Assembly (NCBI RefSeq): GCF_042453785.1 | Contig: NC_091673.1 | Coordinates: 22,806,501 to 22,870,500 of the forward strand | Source of the DNA: Malus domestica | Lineage: Eukaryota > Streptophyta > Magnoliopsida > Rosales > Rosaceae | Length of the DNA: 64,000 bases | Reading direction: 5' to 3' | Shown: positions 11,419-22,983 of the stretch, piece by piece | Layout of the letters: each line of letters begins with the position of its first letter | How positions within the stretch are numbered: position 1 is the stretch's first letter | Position numbers and translations under genes: made by a program | The notes under the pieces: model-generated | Database searches by the model: none | Told to the model about the DNA's origin: nothing | Seen by the model: the letters and a program-made list of their open reading frames with translations, nothing else

Positions 11419-11996
11419 TCAAGTAACGGGTAGACTTGTATCGAATCTGCTTAGCTTGGACTTTGTAATTTGGAAGGTGCCATGAGCAAGGAATCTATAA
11501 ATCGGGGTAATCCAACTATCCCCCTGTTGAAAATTGCACACTTCCGCAGCCATGGTGCTTGGTGCTACTAACAATTCGACCTGAATTGTTCTCCCAATAT
11601 TGTCTTCCACCGCTAAGGCGAGGCGAGCCAAAGCATCTGCATGACTATTTACTGCTCGAGGAATTTGGGTGATCTGGTAGTGGAAGTGTTTGAGCAACAA
11701 TTGTGTTTGTGCCAAATATGCTACCATGGAGCTATCCTTAGCGTCAAAGTTGTTGGTGACCTGGTTAACCACCAATTGGGAGTCATTGAAGATATCAATT
11801 TGTTTAACCCTAAGGTTTTTGGCCAAACATAAGCCTGCTATGAGGGCTTCATATTCGGCCTCATTGTTCGACGCTTTGAATTTGAAACGAAAAGCATACT
11901 CCATCGCCACTTTGTCAGGGGTTCTAAGAACTAGTCCTGCTCCACAACCCTGTTGGTTGGACAAGCCATCAACATATAGACTCTATGTTGGGGTTG
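11419..11996 (-). pseudogene. Archaeal-type RNase H domain of the gypsy element
   Basis: The open frame 11964-11419 reads SNQQGCGAGLVL, SNNEAEYEALIAGL, NDSQLVVNQV and NSHADALARLA, the core motifs of an RNase H with its carboxylates (Glu37, Asp61 and Asp110 in this frame, with the first Asp just upstream in YVDG). A TAG lies a few codons before YVDG, near 11977. A second RNase H placed after the normal one marks the Tat lineage. It would degrade RNA in RNA-DNA hybrids during reverse transcription. Confidence 0.72.
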
Positions 11997-11999
11997 TTG

Positions 12000-12802
12000 G
12001 TTCTATTTTCTGAGCTTCCGAGGGTAATGAAACCACTTTTTTAGGCGTAGAAACAATGTCAACAGGATATGTGAAGTCGGTGATGAAGTCTGCCACTGCT
12101 TGGCCCTTCTCAGCTGGCTTTGGTTGGTAGAAGATGTCAAACTCACCCAATGCTATTGCCCATTTGATCATTCACCTTGAAATGTCAGGGCTTTGGAGTA
12201 TCTGTCGAAGATGATGATTGGTAAGCACGATGATGGAGTGTGCTTGGAAGTAAAGGCGAAGTTTTCGAGCAGACATGACCAATGTTAGAGCCAATTTCTC
12301 AATGTTGAAGTATCATGTCTCCGCATCTTGTAAGGCCTTGCTAGCGTAATAGACAGGTCGTTCAACATTACCATCCTTTTGAATGAGAACGGAACTTACT
12401 GCTGAAGCCGATACCGATAGATAGATAATGAGAGTGTAACCAACCTCAGGTTTGGAGAGCAGAGAGGCTTTATTCATGTAGTCCTTAAGGTTTTTTAATG
12501 TCTCGGCACATTCATCAGTCCATGTAATGTACTTCTTACTTCCCTTGAGTGCTTTGAAGAAAGGAGCACATCTATCTGTGGCCTTATAGATGAACCTAGT
12601 TAAGGCTACCGTCTTGCCAGTGAGGCTCTGGATGTCTTTTGAAGTTACTGGTTCCTTCATGTCGAGGATTGCTTTGATTTTCTCGAGATTAGCCTCAATG
12701 CCTCGTTGGCTTATCATGAAGCCTAAGAATTTGCCATAGCCTACGCCGAAGGCACATTTGTTGGGGTTTAACCTCATTTGATACCTCTTCAGAATGGTGA
12801 AA
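12000..12802 (-). pseudogene. Gypsy reverse transcriptase thumb and first RNase H, truncated
   Basis: The frame from 12802 down to 12313 begins within the thumb region (TFTILKRYQMRLNPNKCAFG, KFLGFMISQRGIE) and runs into the connection and RNase H segment (YYASKALQDAET). RNase H-like sequence continues less clearly to about 12000. The palm with its catalytic YxDD motif is absent because the element is cut at 12802 by the copia LTR, so no functional polymerase can be made. Confidence 0.78.
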
Positions 12803-13138
12803 GTGTGGTTGTTAAGCATTAGCTAGAAAGTTCTAGCAATGCCAAAGTTGGCAAACTTATCTATAAATAGGTGAGGTGTTAAGCTATGTGATGTAACAAC
12901 CAAGAGAGCAAGTAGTGAAAAGTGAGAGTGCCAAGTCAGAAGTGAGAAGTGAGAAGAAGCAACAAAGCTTCTAAGAGTGTTTGAGTGTTTCCTCTTGTAC
13001 TAAGTTTGTGAGTGAATAAAAATCTTGTGTAATAGTTTGAGTATTATTTCTTTCTCTTGCCTATCAATTTCGCTGCATTACATTCTTCTTTGTGAGATAA
13101 ACATCTTCAAAGTAGTGAAGTCTTTTTAAGCCCCAACA
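12803..13138 (+). repeat. 5' LTR of copia 1, first 162 bases missing
   Basis: It matches 17385-17721 of the 3' LTR. It contains TATAAATAG at 12862-12870, a likely LTR TATA box, and ends CCCCAACA. Confidence 0.88.
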
Positions 13139-13141
13139 AAG

Positions 13142-13152
13142 TGGTATCAGAG
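13142..13152 (+). other. Primer binding site of copia 1
   Basis: TGGTATCAGAG starts three bases after the 5' LTR. It is complementary to the 3' end of initiator methionine tRNA, the usual copia primer. Confidence 0.88.
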
Positions 13153-13154
13153 TT

Positions 13155-16100
13155 ATGGCTAGCAACGTTGTGGCAGCCTTCCAAGGTCCAGTACTCGACA
13201 ACAACAACTTTGATAATTGGAGTATCAAAATGAAGGCCCTTTTGGGAGCACACGATGTATGGGAAGTCGTGGGAAAATGCTACACTGAGCCAGAAGATGA
13301 AGCTACTATGTCTCAACCCCAGAATGAAAGTTTGAAAGATTCAAGAAAGAGAGACAAGAAGGCTTTCTACCTCATCTACCAAGCATTAGATGACAATGGT
13401 TTTAAGAAGGTCTCAAGTGCAACCTCTACAAAGCAAGCATGGGAGAAGCTTCAAACCTCTTACAAAGGAGCCGAACAAGTGAAAAAGGTTCATCTTCAAG
13501 TATTAAGAGGTGATTTCGAATCTCTACAAATGAAAGGGTCTGAATCAATCTCTGATTATTTCTCAAGAGTCTTAGCCGTATCCAATCAATTAAAAAGAAA
13601 CGGAGAAAAGTTAGAAGATAATAGAATTATGGAGAAGATACTACGCTTGTTGGACCAAGTTCGAGCACATTGTCGTGACGATTGAAGAAACTAAAAACTT
13701 GGAAGAAATTAGTATAGAGCAATTAATGGGTTCACTACAAGCATATGAATAGAAACATAAGAAAAGGCAAGGGAATGATGAGCAGCTCCTCAAGACGCAT
13801 GTCCAGCCAAAGAAGAAAAAAGAAAAAAGAAAGCTTCGACAACGAGAGAAGCCAGTACGGAAAAGTCGTGGTTGAGGTTGCGGATGTGGACATGGACGTG
13901 GACATGGTTGGATCTTCAACAACCATAGCAACTACGAAAGAGGAAGAAGCTCAACAAAAGGTCATGGAAGAGGACACTCAAACTTGAGGTATGACAAATC
14001 TCAAGTTCAATGCTACAATTGTCAAAAGTTTGGGCATTATGCTTGGGAATGTAGAACTCTAAGCAACAGACCTGATGAGAAGGTCAATTATGTGAAAGAA
14101 GAGAGAGAAGAGAATGGCATTGTGCTACTAGCATGCAAGAACAATGATGGAGACAAAGACTATACATGGTACCTTGACACCGGCGCCAGTAACCACATAT
14201 GCGGAAGAAAAAGCATGTTCGTAGAGCTCAATAAATCGATGAATGGCAACATTTCTTTTGGAGACGAATCCAAAATACCCGTAAAAGGAAAAGGTAACAT
14301 CCTTAGTCCCCTGAAAAATGGCGGTCACCAATTAATTTCAAATGTCTACTACGTGCCCAATATGAAAAGCAACATTTTGAGCTTGGGTTAACTCTTAGAA
14401 AAAGGTTATGATATTCATATGAAAAATTATAGCCTTTTTCTTAGAGATGACAAAGGAAGATTAATTGCCAAGGTAAAAATGTCAAAGAATAGGATGTTTC
14501 CCATGAACATTCAAAACGATGTTGCAAAATGTCTCAAGATATGTTACAAATACATATCCTGGCTTTGGCATCTTCGTTTTGGGCATCTTAATTTTGGGGG
14601 ACTGGAGTTATTGTCCAAGAAAGAGATGGTGAGAGGCTTATCGTGCATCAGTACCCTGATCAAGCTTGCGAATGATGTTTACTTGGGAAACAGTTCAGGA
14701 AAAGCTTTCCAAATGAGTCGACCACAAGAGCCCAAAAGCCACTCGAGCTCATTCACATTGATGTGTGAGGTCCAATAAAACCAAGCTCTTTGGGTAAAAA
14801 TAATTATTTCCTTCTCTTCATTGATGATTTTTCAAGCAAAAGCTGGGTGTATTTCTTGAAGCAGAAATCAGAGGTATTTGGAGCATTTAAGAAGTTCAAA
14901 GCCGCTGTAGAAAAAGAAAGTGGTTGCAAGATCAAAGCCATGAGATCTGATCGAGGAGGAGAATTCACTTCAAAGGAATTTCAAGAATTCTGTGAAGCTA
15001 ATGAATTTCGTCGACGTTTAACAGTTCCAAGATCCCTTCAAGAAAATGGTGTGGCGGAAAGAAAAATTCGAACCATCCTCGACATGGCTCGAAGCATGCT
15101 CAAAAGTAAGAGATTGCCTAAGGAGTTGTGGGTAGAAGCTGTAGCATGTGTTGTCTACCTATCCAATCGGTCTCCAACAAGAAGTGTGTGGGGGAAAGAC
15201 TTTGCAAGAAGCATGGAGTGGAAGAAAACCAAGTATCTCTCATCTAAGAGTTTTTGGAAGCATAGCCCATGTACATGTACCAGACGAAAGGAGAACCAAA
15301 CTTGACAACAATGAAAAGTTCATCTTCATCAGATATGATTCAAATTCAAAAGGCTATAAGTTATATAATCTGAACAATAGGAAGACTGTGATATGTCAAG
15401 ACGTGATGTTCGATGAAGAAGGAGAATGGGATTTTGGCTCTCATGCAAGTGATCTCAGCTTCTTTCCTCAGTTTAAAGAAGAGAATGAACAAGGGATGAT
15501 GGAGCAAGCAAGAGAGGTTCAACAAGAATCCATTACTCCACCTGTTTCACCAACATCAACCAATCATGGTAATTCACCAGGATCGTCAAGTTGGAGCCTA
15601 AATGAAAGAAAAGTACCACGCACAAGAAGTATACGAGATCTCTATAAGGTAGCTGAAAGACTTGATAATCCTATGCTTTTATGTCTCTTTGCTAATTGTT
15701 AACTAGTCGACTTCCAAGAAGCAGGGCAGGATACTAAGTGGAGGAAAGTAATGGATGAAAAAATCGAAGCAATTCAAAAAAATGATACATAGGAACCCGT
15801 TATTCTTCCGAAATGACACAAAGCCATCGGAGTCAAGTGGGTGTACAAGACAACAAAAAATGCCAATGGATAGGTTGAAAGATACAAGGTGAGACTAGTG
15901 GCAAAAGGCTATAGTCAAAGAGCCGGAATCGACTATAATGAGGTATTTGCACCTGTTGCTCGTTTGGAAACTATATGATTACTAATTTCCTTGGCAGCTC
16001 AAAATAAATGGAAGATTCAACAAATGAATATGAAGTCCGTTTTCCTAAATGGAGTCCTTGAGGAAAAAGTCTACATTCAGTAGCCATCAGGCTATGAAAG

Positions 16101-17151
16101 TAAAGGACATGAAGACAAGGTTCTGAAGCTAAAAAAAACCCTCTATGGGTTAAAACAAACGCCACGAGCATGGAATAGTCGCATTGACAAGTACTTCCAG
16201 GAAAACAACTTCACCAAGTGCCCTCATGAACATGCTCTCTACGTCAAAGACAAAGATGGAGATATTTTGATTGTGTACTTATATGTGGATGATCTAATCT
16301 TCACCGGAAGTAATCCAAGCATGTTTCAAGAGTTCAAGAGAGTGATGACCAAAGAATTCGAGATGACCTACATCAGGCTGATGGCATACTACCTAGGCAT
16401 TGAAGTCAAGCAGAACGAAGAAGGCATTTTCATCTACCAAGAAAGCTACACAAAAAAGATACTGAAAAAGTTCAAAATGGACGACTGCAAGCCCATAAGC
16501 ACACCAATGGAGTGCATAGTCAAACTAACCAAGCATGACCAAGGAGAAAGGGTAAATCCAACATTTTTCAAAAGTATAGTTGGAAGCTTGCACTACTTGA
16601 CTTGCACAAGACCAGATAATCTCTATGCCGTCGGATTAGTCAGTCGCTACATGGAGAATCCCACAGCTACACATTTGAAGACCGCCAAAAGAATTCTTCG
16701 ATACCTTAAAGGTACTATTAACTTTGGCTTGTTCTATTCAAGTTCTGATAACTACAAACTTGGTGGATATAGCAACAGTGATTGGGCAGGAGATTCCGAC
16801 AATTGAAAAAGCACTACTGGATTTGTGTTCTTCATAGGAGACACTGCATTCACATGGATGTTGAAGAAGCAACCAATTGTCACTATGTCTACCTGCGAAG
16901 CTAAATACATAACTGCTACCTCATGTGTCTGTCATGCAATTTGGCTGAGAAACTTGCTGAAAGAATTAAGCATGACACAAGAAGAGCCAACCGAGATCTA
17001 TGTTGACAACAAATCTGCAATAGCTCTAGCAAAGAATCCAGTATTCCATGACAGGAGCAAACACATAGATACCCGTTATCATTACATAAGAGAGTGTATT
17101 GCAAGTGGAATACGTGAAGTCTCAAGACCAAATTGCGAACATATTCACTAA
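13155..17151 (+). pseudogene. Copia 1 gag-pol polyprotein, many stops and frameshifts
   Basis: Gag starts at ATG 13155 and runs cleanly for 176 codons to a +1 frameshift near 13660. A CCHC knuckle (CYNCQKFGHYAWEC) lies at 14010-14051 and the protease motif DTGASNH at about 14176. The integrase core follows at 14757-15200, with RSDRGGEF and NGVAERK present. Reverse transcriptase motifs follow, with YVDD at 16282-16293, and then RNase H (STCEAKY, YVDNKSA). In-frame stops fall near 14390, 14766, 15790, 15868, 15978, 16082 and 16804, with a frameshift near 15200. Most stops look like C-to-T or G-to-A changes. It is inactive. Confidence 0.88.
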
Positions 17152-17222
17152 GCCACTCAAACAAGAAGACTTTATCAGACTGAGGAACTCAATCGGTGTC
17201 ACAAGACAAGATTAAGGGGGGA

Positions 17223-17721
17223 TGTTGAATTGTAATCTTGTCTTGGCCCAAGACAATTGATCCGGCCCATACACAAAGAAAGATCCATGCACATACTTGA
17301 GAGCTCTAGCAAAGTTCAAGTTGGGGGAATGCATGCATAAATATCTAAGGCTTTTTGTAGAAATATCTAGAATCTTGTAAAAATGTGTGGTTGTTAAGCA
17401 TTAGCTAGAAAGTTCTAGCAATGCCAAAGTTGGCAAATCTTGCCTATAAATAGGTGAGGTGCTAAGCTATGTGATGTAACAACCAAGAGAGCAAGTAGTG
17501 AGAAGTGAGAGTGCCAAGTGAGAAGTGAGAAGTGCGAAGAAGCAACAAAGCTTCCAAGAGTGTTTGAGTGTTTCCTCCTGTATTAAGTTTGTGAGTGAAT
17601 AAAAATCTTATGTAATAGTTTGAGTATTCTTTCTTTCTCTTTCCTATCAATTCTGCTGCGTTACATTCTTCTTTGTGAGATAAACATCTCCAAAGTAGTG
17701 AAGTCCTTTTAAGCCCCAACA
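17223..17721 (+). repeat. 3' LTR of copia 1 (499 bp)
   Basis: It runs from TGTTGAATTG to CCCCAACA, directly after an AAGGGGGG polypurine tract. The TATA motif is at 17445-17453. Host unit sequence resumes at 17722. Confidence 0.88.
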
Positions 17722-18250
17722 ATATATTGTCAGATCTGTAACAGAATGGAACGCTGAAGATTTCACATCATCTGTGAAATTCTGTTGTATAACATGAAGC
17801 GGTGAAATTGAATATGGTTGACTAATATTGTTGCTAAAATATTGTTAAACGCAGAAACTCTGGCGTAAGTTGATGGAAAGCATCAACGATCGTCTACTCT
17901 TGGGCTGTTCACATCAGCATTTTTTTTTTCAACTTCAACCAAGTATATCTCTAATTGTTCAGTTAGTTTTTCGTACGTACTATTATTATAGCTAGATTAG
18001 CAGTCATGTTCTCCTAGACCTCGGGTTTACAGAAATCATGGCCACCCACCGTTTGATCTTAATCCAACGATAGTAAGGCCAAGTACTGATGGCACAGTAC
18101 ATTCTTTCTTCCAAAATTTTAAGCCTGCTAGAGTGACTCGAATAGGAGAAACCCTCCAAGTCTGAGAGTACCACAAAATTAGCATCAGGTTTTTCCAGCT
18201 TCCGTTTTAACGTCACTCTGCCACAGAAAGTAGCTAGTGAATGGAGCTGA
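17722..18250 (+). repeat. Unit 0, second piece: distal flank
   Basis: It matches 32605-32976 and 42018-42540 of units B and C. The same relic segment is present up to GGAGCTGAAGC, where it stops and is fused to the intron side of the next zinc-knuckle copy. About 0.85 kb of unit sequence between 2090 and 17722 is missing compared with unit C. Confidence 0.8.
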
Positions 18251-19089
18251 AGCCCAACCGGCGGTGAGATCCGAGGTGAGATCCGGATTTGTCTTGGTGT
18301 ATATATATGCGTTTGGTTTCTGTTTTAGGGTTTGTAAATTCTGCATATTAACCAAAAATGTTGCAGCTTAATTGCTGTTAAACCCAAAATATATGCATTT
18401 GACGAAACATATCAAACAAAAAATTGCTGTTTTTCGTCACTGTGCGAGAATTACCCTTAAATTAATTACATGCCTAGTTTTTTGTTTCGATAGAATTCCC
18501 TTTTTATATTGAAAATATGTATCTATTTTTGGTGGCTCTCTTAATTTGACCTGTTAATTAGCTGAGTAAATATATCTAGTATTAATTAATTTATGTGCAA
18601 CAAACAGATGAGAAGAAAGAAACAAAAGCTGTCGAAGGCTCTATGAGTAAACTCCAACTTGATGATGATACTCCTACTGCAAAGAAGAAACGTTACCGTG
18701 AGTCTAAGAAATGCCATTCTCAGAATGAGCATTATGCAGTTTGCCTTATGGACGGCCACCACCAATATCTATGTCCCTACCGGGAAAGTGTCCCGTTGGG
18801 CGTAACTAAAGTTGGAGAGGGCTATATACTAATGTGTAGGACTTGTGGTTTTGTGGGTAACGTCTGCGGTCGCTCTTATGCTCGTTTCTATAGGCGTGCT
18901 GCGGCTCTGAAACATCAGTACCCAAGCCACGAGGAAGTGGAGCAATTCAGGGCAAGACAGAGAGAAATGGCTGAAATGTCCAGGGCACGAGTGGAAAGAG
19001 GTGAACCATCCTTATTGGATGATACCTCTTCCGATTCCTCTTCTGATACCTCTTCCGATTACTCTTCTGATTCCTCTTCTGAGATATAA
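18251..19089 (+). pseudogene. Zinc-knuckle gene copy A, first exon and promoter lost
   Basis: Only the end of exon 1, the intron and exon 2 (18608-19089) remain. Exon 2 keeps the CX2CX4HX4C knuckle and the Ser/Asp tail but has two residues deleted (Leu-His after the second cysteine cluster) and several changes near RRAAALKHQYP. The usual start and Gly-rich exon 1 are replaced by the tail of unit 0. An ATG at 18241 precedes a GT at 18264, but the 23-base exon so formed is in the wrong phase for exon 2. It has the Leu variant (EPSLLDD) shared with copy D. Likely a pseudogene. Confidence 0.75.
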
Positions 19090-20028
19090 TCGTAATGAAG
19101 CTTAGGATTGGAACATACGGTGGCTGCAGCTGTTGGATTGCCTTTTCTGTTCATTCATGGCGGATATATACTACTTTGTTGGTTGTTTTCTCGTGTGTTT
19201 AATTACGTTCTTGGAATAGCTAGTTGCGCATGTTGGTCGGATTTCCTTTGCTTGTAGGCTTGCACTGCTTGTCTTGGAATAACTATGAAACGAATCAACC
19301 GCCATCAAATACTAATCTCACCAGAATTGTTCAGTTAGTTTTTCATACGTACTATTATTATAGCTAGATTAGCAGTCATGTTCTCCTAGACCTCGGGTTT
19401 ACAGAAATCATGGCCACCCACCATTTGATCTTAATCCAACGGTAGTAAGGCCAAGTACTGATGGCACAGTACATCTTTCTCCCAAATTTTGAGCCTGCTA
19501 GAGTGACTCGAATAGGAGAAACCCTCCAAGTATGAGAGTTCCACAAAATTAGCATCAGGTTTTTCCAGCTTCCGTTTTAACGTCACTCTGCCACAGAAAG
19601 TAGCTAGTGAATGGAGCTGAAGCGCACAAGGAACGTGTACTAGCAGCAAAACAGAAGGCCAACCCTAAATCCTAGAAAAGGCGGGACTTGCATTGGAAGC
19701 AACTGCAGCAGCAAGCCTCAAGAGGCAACAATTTTGGCAGCAGACTAAGCAGTTGAGATGTTTTCTTAGATTAAGCTGCAACCATGCATAAATGCAGATT
19801 TCGCATCCAACAATGCTCAGTTCATATCTTAGCTGCTGTTATATTTATGGTTTCTCTTGCTTTTCTCTAATTTGTAGTTAACCTAGCTTGTTTCAACAAG
19901 ATTTAGAACGGCATTCTATTTGTTTTAATTTGTTTAAATTTTCGTGAAAGCTAGTTACTAGTTGGCCACCTCTTTAACATATATATAGTCGTTTGTATAT
20001 GTATATATATGTACATCTATATATATAT
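19090..20028 (+). repeat. Unit A, downstream flank
   Basis: The 3' flank of copy A passes directly from CTCACCAGAATT to GTTCAGTTAG at about 19327, lacking some 2.2 kb present in unit B, exactly as unit D does. The conserved relic segment follows (19330-19740), then the TATATATAGTCG region and an (AT)n run, where unit homology ends. No credible complete gene is present. Confidence 0.78.
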
Positions 20029-20585
20029 ACTAGAAACGAAAGAGCACCCAAATATAACAATTCCTTTATTGCAAAACCAGATTACTCATACAACTGTCAG
20101 ACTAAGGCAGGAAATTAGTATTAAAACTAACGATTGAATTACAAAGTGAAGAGAGGAGGTAAGGTCTCCTGAGTTGTAAGAATGAAGTAGCCATTATCCA
20201 GTACCAAAAATTCTCATGTCCACCTTTATTCACATCATAGAAAGTTATTGATTGGCTACGGTTCAAAGAGCCATGGCGTAACTAAATCAATAAAGACCTA
20301 AAATTTTGGAAATACCCACTATAGAATCCCCTAATATCAGTCCTTCTCTCTCCACCTTTCAAAATCAACAACTTTTCTCTCCTTCCCATCTCGATATATA
20401 CTATATAACAACAATTTCTGGATTCATTTCAGAAAATTTTGAATTTTTATCCATGAACACACAGGTACAAAGCTCAAACCAATACAAATATTCTCATTTT
20501 ATTTGTGGTACCGCTTCGAAACCAATATCTAAACACAATTCAATCAAATGCCCCCCACCCCTATAAAAAGAATTTCAAAATTTAC
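20029..20585. other. Unassigned intergenic sequence
   Basis: Moderately AT-rich sequence between the unit A microsatellite and the MED16 fragment, with short open frames only. The last few bases up to 20585 are the start of the intron that follows the MED16-like exon on the minus strand. No repeat structure is recognised. Confidence 0.4.
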
Positions 20586-21290
20586 CTAAAATTGTAACAA
20601 AGCTCGGGGACGCTCATCTTGTGCTGCAAATTGGACTTGGGCTGCTTGAGCCTGATGCAGAAGACGGCGGTGGGGTTGACTGCGTCTTCCTCCATGGGAT
20701 CGTCGGGCTCGTCCACGGGCTCTACCTCTTCGTCTTCTTCTCCTTCTCCGCCAATGCTCTCAATACTCCCCGTTTCGAGCTTGTCGCTCTCAAGGGAATG
20801 AGCTACAGGCTCATCGTCAGAGCAAAACTGACCTGGAAAGGCCGGATTAGATCGGTTCCAACCAAATCCCAATCGAATCCAAAATAGGTACAAATCTCTG
20901 ATATCTGATATCAACAAAAAAAAAAAAAAACACACGAAAAAAATGCAAAATCAAAACCCTCGCTGTCAGAAACATGAAAAACTTCTTGTAAAGGACCGAT
21001 CGAATGAGCGGAAAAATATTTCGAACCCAACCCAAAAGAAGCATAAATTAACAATAATCGAAGAACAACAAAGCAAAGGGCTCAATATTTTGAACAACAA
21101 AACCAACGAAGAAAGATGAAAACAGAAATCAGAACGGCAGACAATGGAACCGGAGGTATGCGAGAGAGGAAAGAGGAAAGGAAAAGAAATGCCTGGAACG
21201 ATTCTGCTCTCCGTTTGACAGCAAAGCAAAAGTAGCAAAGTTGAAATAACTACAAAAAAGCCACAGCAAAAAGGGAAGTACACTGTTAAT
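20586..21290 (-). pseudogene. Fragment of Mediator subunit 16 gene, 5' end
   Basis: On the minus strand an exon at 20832-20586 encodes an acidic stretch (GGEGEEDEEVEPVDEPDD) followed by NPTAVFCIRLKQPKSNL and HKMSVPELC. This is the conserved start of plant MED16/SFR6, the tail subunit of Mediator in cold and defence transcription. The exon is bounded by an acceptor (CCTTTCCAG) and a donor (AG|GTAAAT), as at the first coding junction of MED16. Sequence upstream to about 21290 looks like a 5' leader with an intron. MED16 is over 1200 residues and nothing further is present, so this is a duplicated gene fragment. No initiator Met is seen in this exon. Confidence 0.68.
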
Positions 21291-21972
21291 GAACAGTAAC
21301 TTTTGTGTTGAGTTTTAGTATGTGTATAATAGGGATGGCAATTTTAACCGTGAAACCCGATACCCGTGGATAACCGCCCGAATGGATTAGGTTTGGATAT
21401 GAAAATTTGGGTATGGTTTGGATATGGGGAAAAACCGTAAACTTTATTTGGTTATGGGTTTGGATATGGTTATATGGGTATCCAATTCATATCTGTACCC
21501 GAATCCGAACCGAATATTATATATATATATATATATTTGATATATATTATATTTTATTCAATTAATTCTTAAAAATTCAATTTTGCAACCGGGATTCACT
21601 GATTCAGCAGTTGTGTAAAATGACATGATTGTCCATCTCATCTTCAGATCCTACAGTGAGGATGATGAGTTAGAGGGGTAGAACTAGAATCATCTTTTTA
21701 TCATAGGGTTTCAGTCTTTCAGATTAGGACTTGAATCTTCTTTCTTGGGCGCAGCCGCGCAGGTAAGGCCATGCATGCCGCCGATCCTGGCACGGGTGAG
21801 AGAAAAAGAGAGTGACAGTGAGAGAAAGAGAAGAGAGAGTGGTTGTCCGGATAATAGGGAGAGAAACAGAGAGGGAGGGGTTGGGATGGTGAACAGAGAC
21901 GAGTAAGGTCCCTCGACTCCGGGACTCCCTCAGTGTCAGTCCATGAATCACTCTGGATCGTCCGTTCCCTTT

Positions 21973-22290
21973 TGCGTGTCGGATGAGTGGCTGGATTTCA
22001 AAAGCTAAGTTCCTTTTTTTATTGGATTCTTTACTGTTAGCATATATTTTCATCATTTCAGCCTTTTTGCTATGAATTATATCCGAATTTTGTTGCACTG
22101 TTTGGTCAGGTTTTGGGGGTTCCTTTATTTGTTTCATTCTCTGTCATTTTGTTGATGCAGCATCTCTCTGTTCTGTGTATTGTTCTTTGTTTTAAGGTCA
22201 GTTTTTTTTTTTTTGGGTTGGTTTTCAGTTCGTTGATCTATGACTCTGTGTTTAGATTTTCGTTCGTGTATGATTAAATGGGTATTGGGT
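21973..22290 (+). repeat. Direct repeat, left copy, inside the hAT element
   Basis: From GTGTCGGATGAGTGGCTGGAT to GTGTATGATTAAATGG this matches 25571-25856 in the same orientation with few differences and a short extra segment. A weaker partial copy lies at 22697-22850. It probably represents leader and intron sequence of the transposase gene that was duplicated. Confidence 0.75.
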
Positions 22291-22983
22291 TTTGGTGGTT
22301 GAAAATATGTTTTTTTCTTGCTTATGCTTCTTGCTCATTTTCCTGGGATTTTTTGTTTTAAGTTGCAAGGGTAAAGAAAACACTGAAATCTCAGGTTAAA
22401 TGGGTATTGGGTTTTGGTGGTTGAAAATATGATTTTTTCTGCTTTAGCTTCTTGCTCATTTTTCTGCAATTTTTGTTTTTTGGTTGCAAGGGTAAAGAGA
22501 ATACTAAAATCTTAGAAATCGGTTTTGGCATTTGTGTTAATGCATTTCCATTTTTGGTTTGCAGGATAGGTGGATGCATTGAGACCTAAAAATATTTGCG
22601 TGAACATCATAAAGTTTTCTAAGGCTTCAAACGTTGAAGGGTAAGTGTTTTTGAGCTATGTTCAATTTTTAATTCGATTCTCTACTATTGGGGATGCATC
22701 TCTGATCTCTCCGTTCTGTGTATTGTTCTTTGTTTTAAGGTCAGTTTCTTCTTTTTTTTTTGGTTCTTTTTGTGGGTTTTTAGTTCGTTAATTTGTGACT
22801 CTTGTGTTTAGATTTTTCGTTGGTGTATGATTAAATGGGTATTGGGTTTTGCTTGTTAAATCAATAATTGTCTTCTTGTTTATTGTTATATATTTAGTTT
22901 ACATGTTAATTGACTCAATTTCAGTATTATACCATGTCTTTGTTTACATATTAATGGATTTGGTTGTGTTTGCAGCAATCAAA

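Larger units (their letters stand above)
2091..12802 (-). mobile_element. Ty3/gypsy retrotransposon, Tat-like, 5' half deleted
   Basis: Read on the minus strand, the surviving order is reverse transcriptase thumb, RNase H, archaeal-type RNase H, integrase, a long 3' region and the 3' LTR (2091-2605). A pyrimidine tract just inside the LTR (2609-2615) is the reverse complement of a polypurine tract. The RNase H near 11.4-12.0 kb has the NNEAEYEAL and DSQLVVNQV motifs of the extra RNase H of Tat-lineage plant elements. Gag, protease, the reverse transcriptase palm and the 5' LTR are missing: the element stops at 12802 against a truncated copia LTR. The roughly 7.8 kb between integrase and 3' LTR carries plus-strand genes and tandem repeats. 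The element cannot be autonomous. Confidence 0.8.
12803..17721 (+). mobile_element. Copia element 1 (TNT-like), decayed, 5' LTR truncated
   Basis: The order is truncated 5' LTR, primer site, gag, zinc knuckle, protease, integrase, reverse transcriptase, RNase H, polypurine tract (17213-17221) and full 3' LTR. It is copia because integrase precedes reverse transcriptase. The 5' LTR lacks its first 162 bases. The right end abuts host unit 0 at 17722. No left target duplication can exist because the left end was deleted together with half of the gypsy element. By eye the shared 335 LTR bases differ at about 16 positions, so it is clearly older than the copia at 44.4-49.7 kb. Confidence 0.88.

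Noticed and set aside
20621-20887. 88-codon plus-strand frame at the MED16 fragment
   Set aside because: It is the shadow of the minus-strand exon, which has conserved residues and splice sites; the plus frame has neither.
22849-22983. Upstream extension of the hAT transposase frame (hydrophobic, MLVKSIIVFLF)
   Set aside because: This is leader or intron sequence that happens to be open; the conserved protein starts at ATG 22984.
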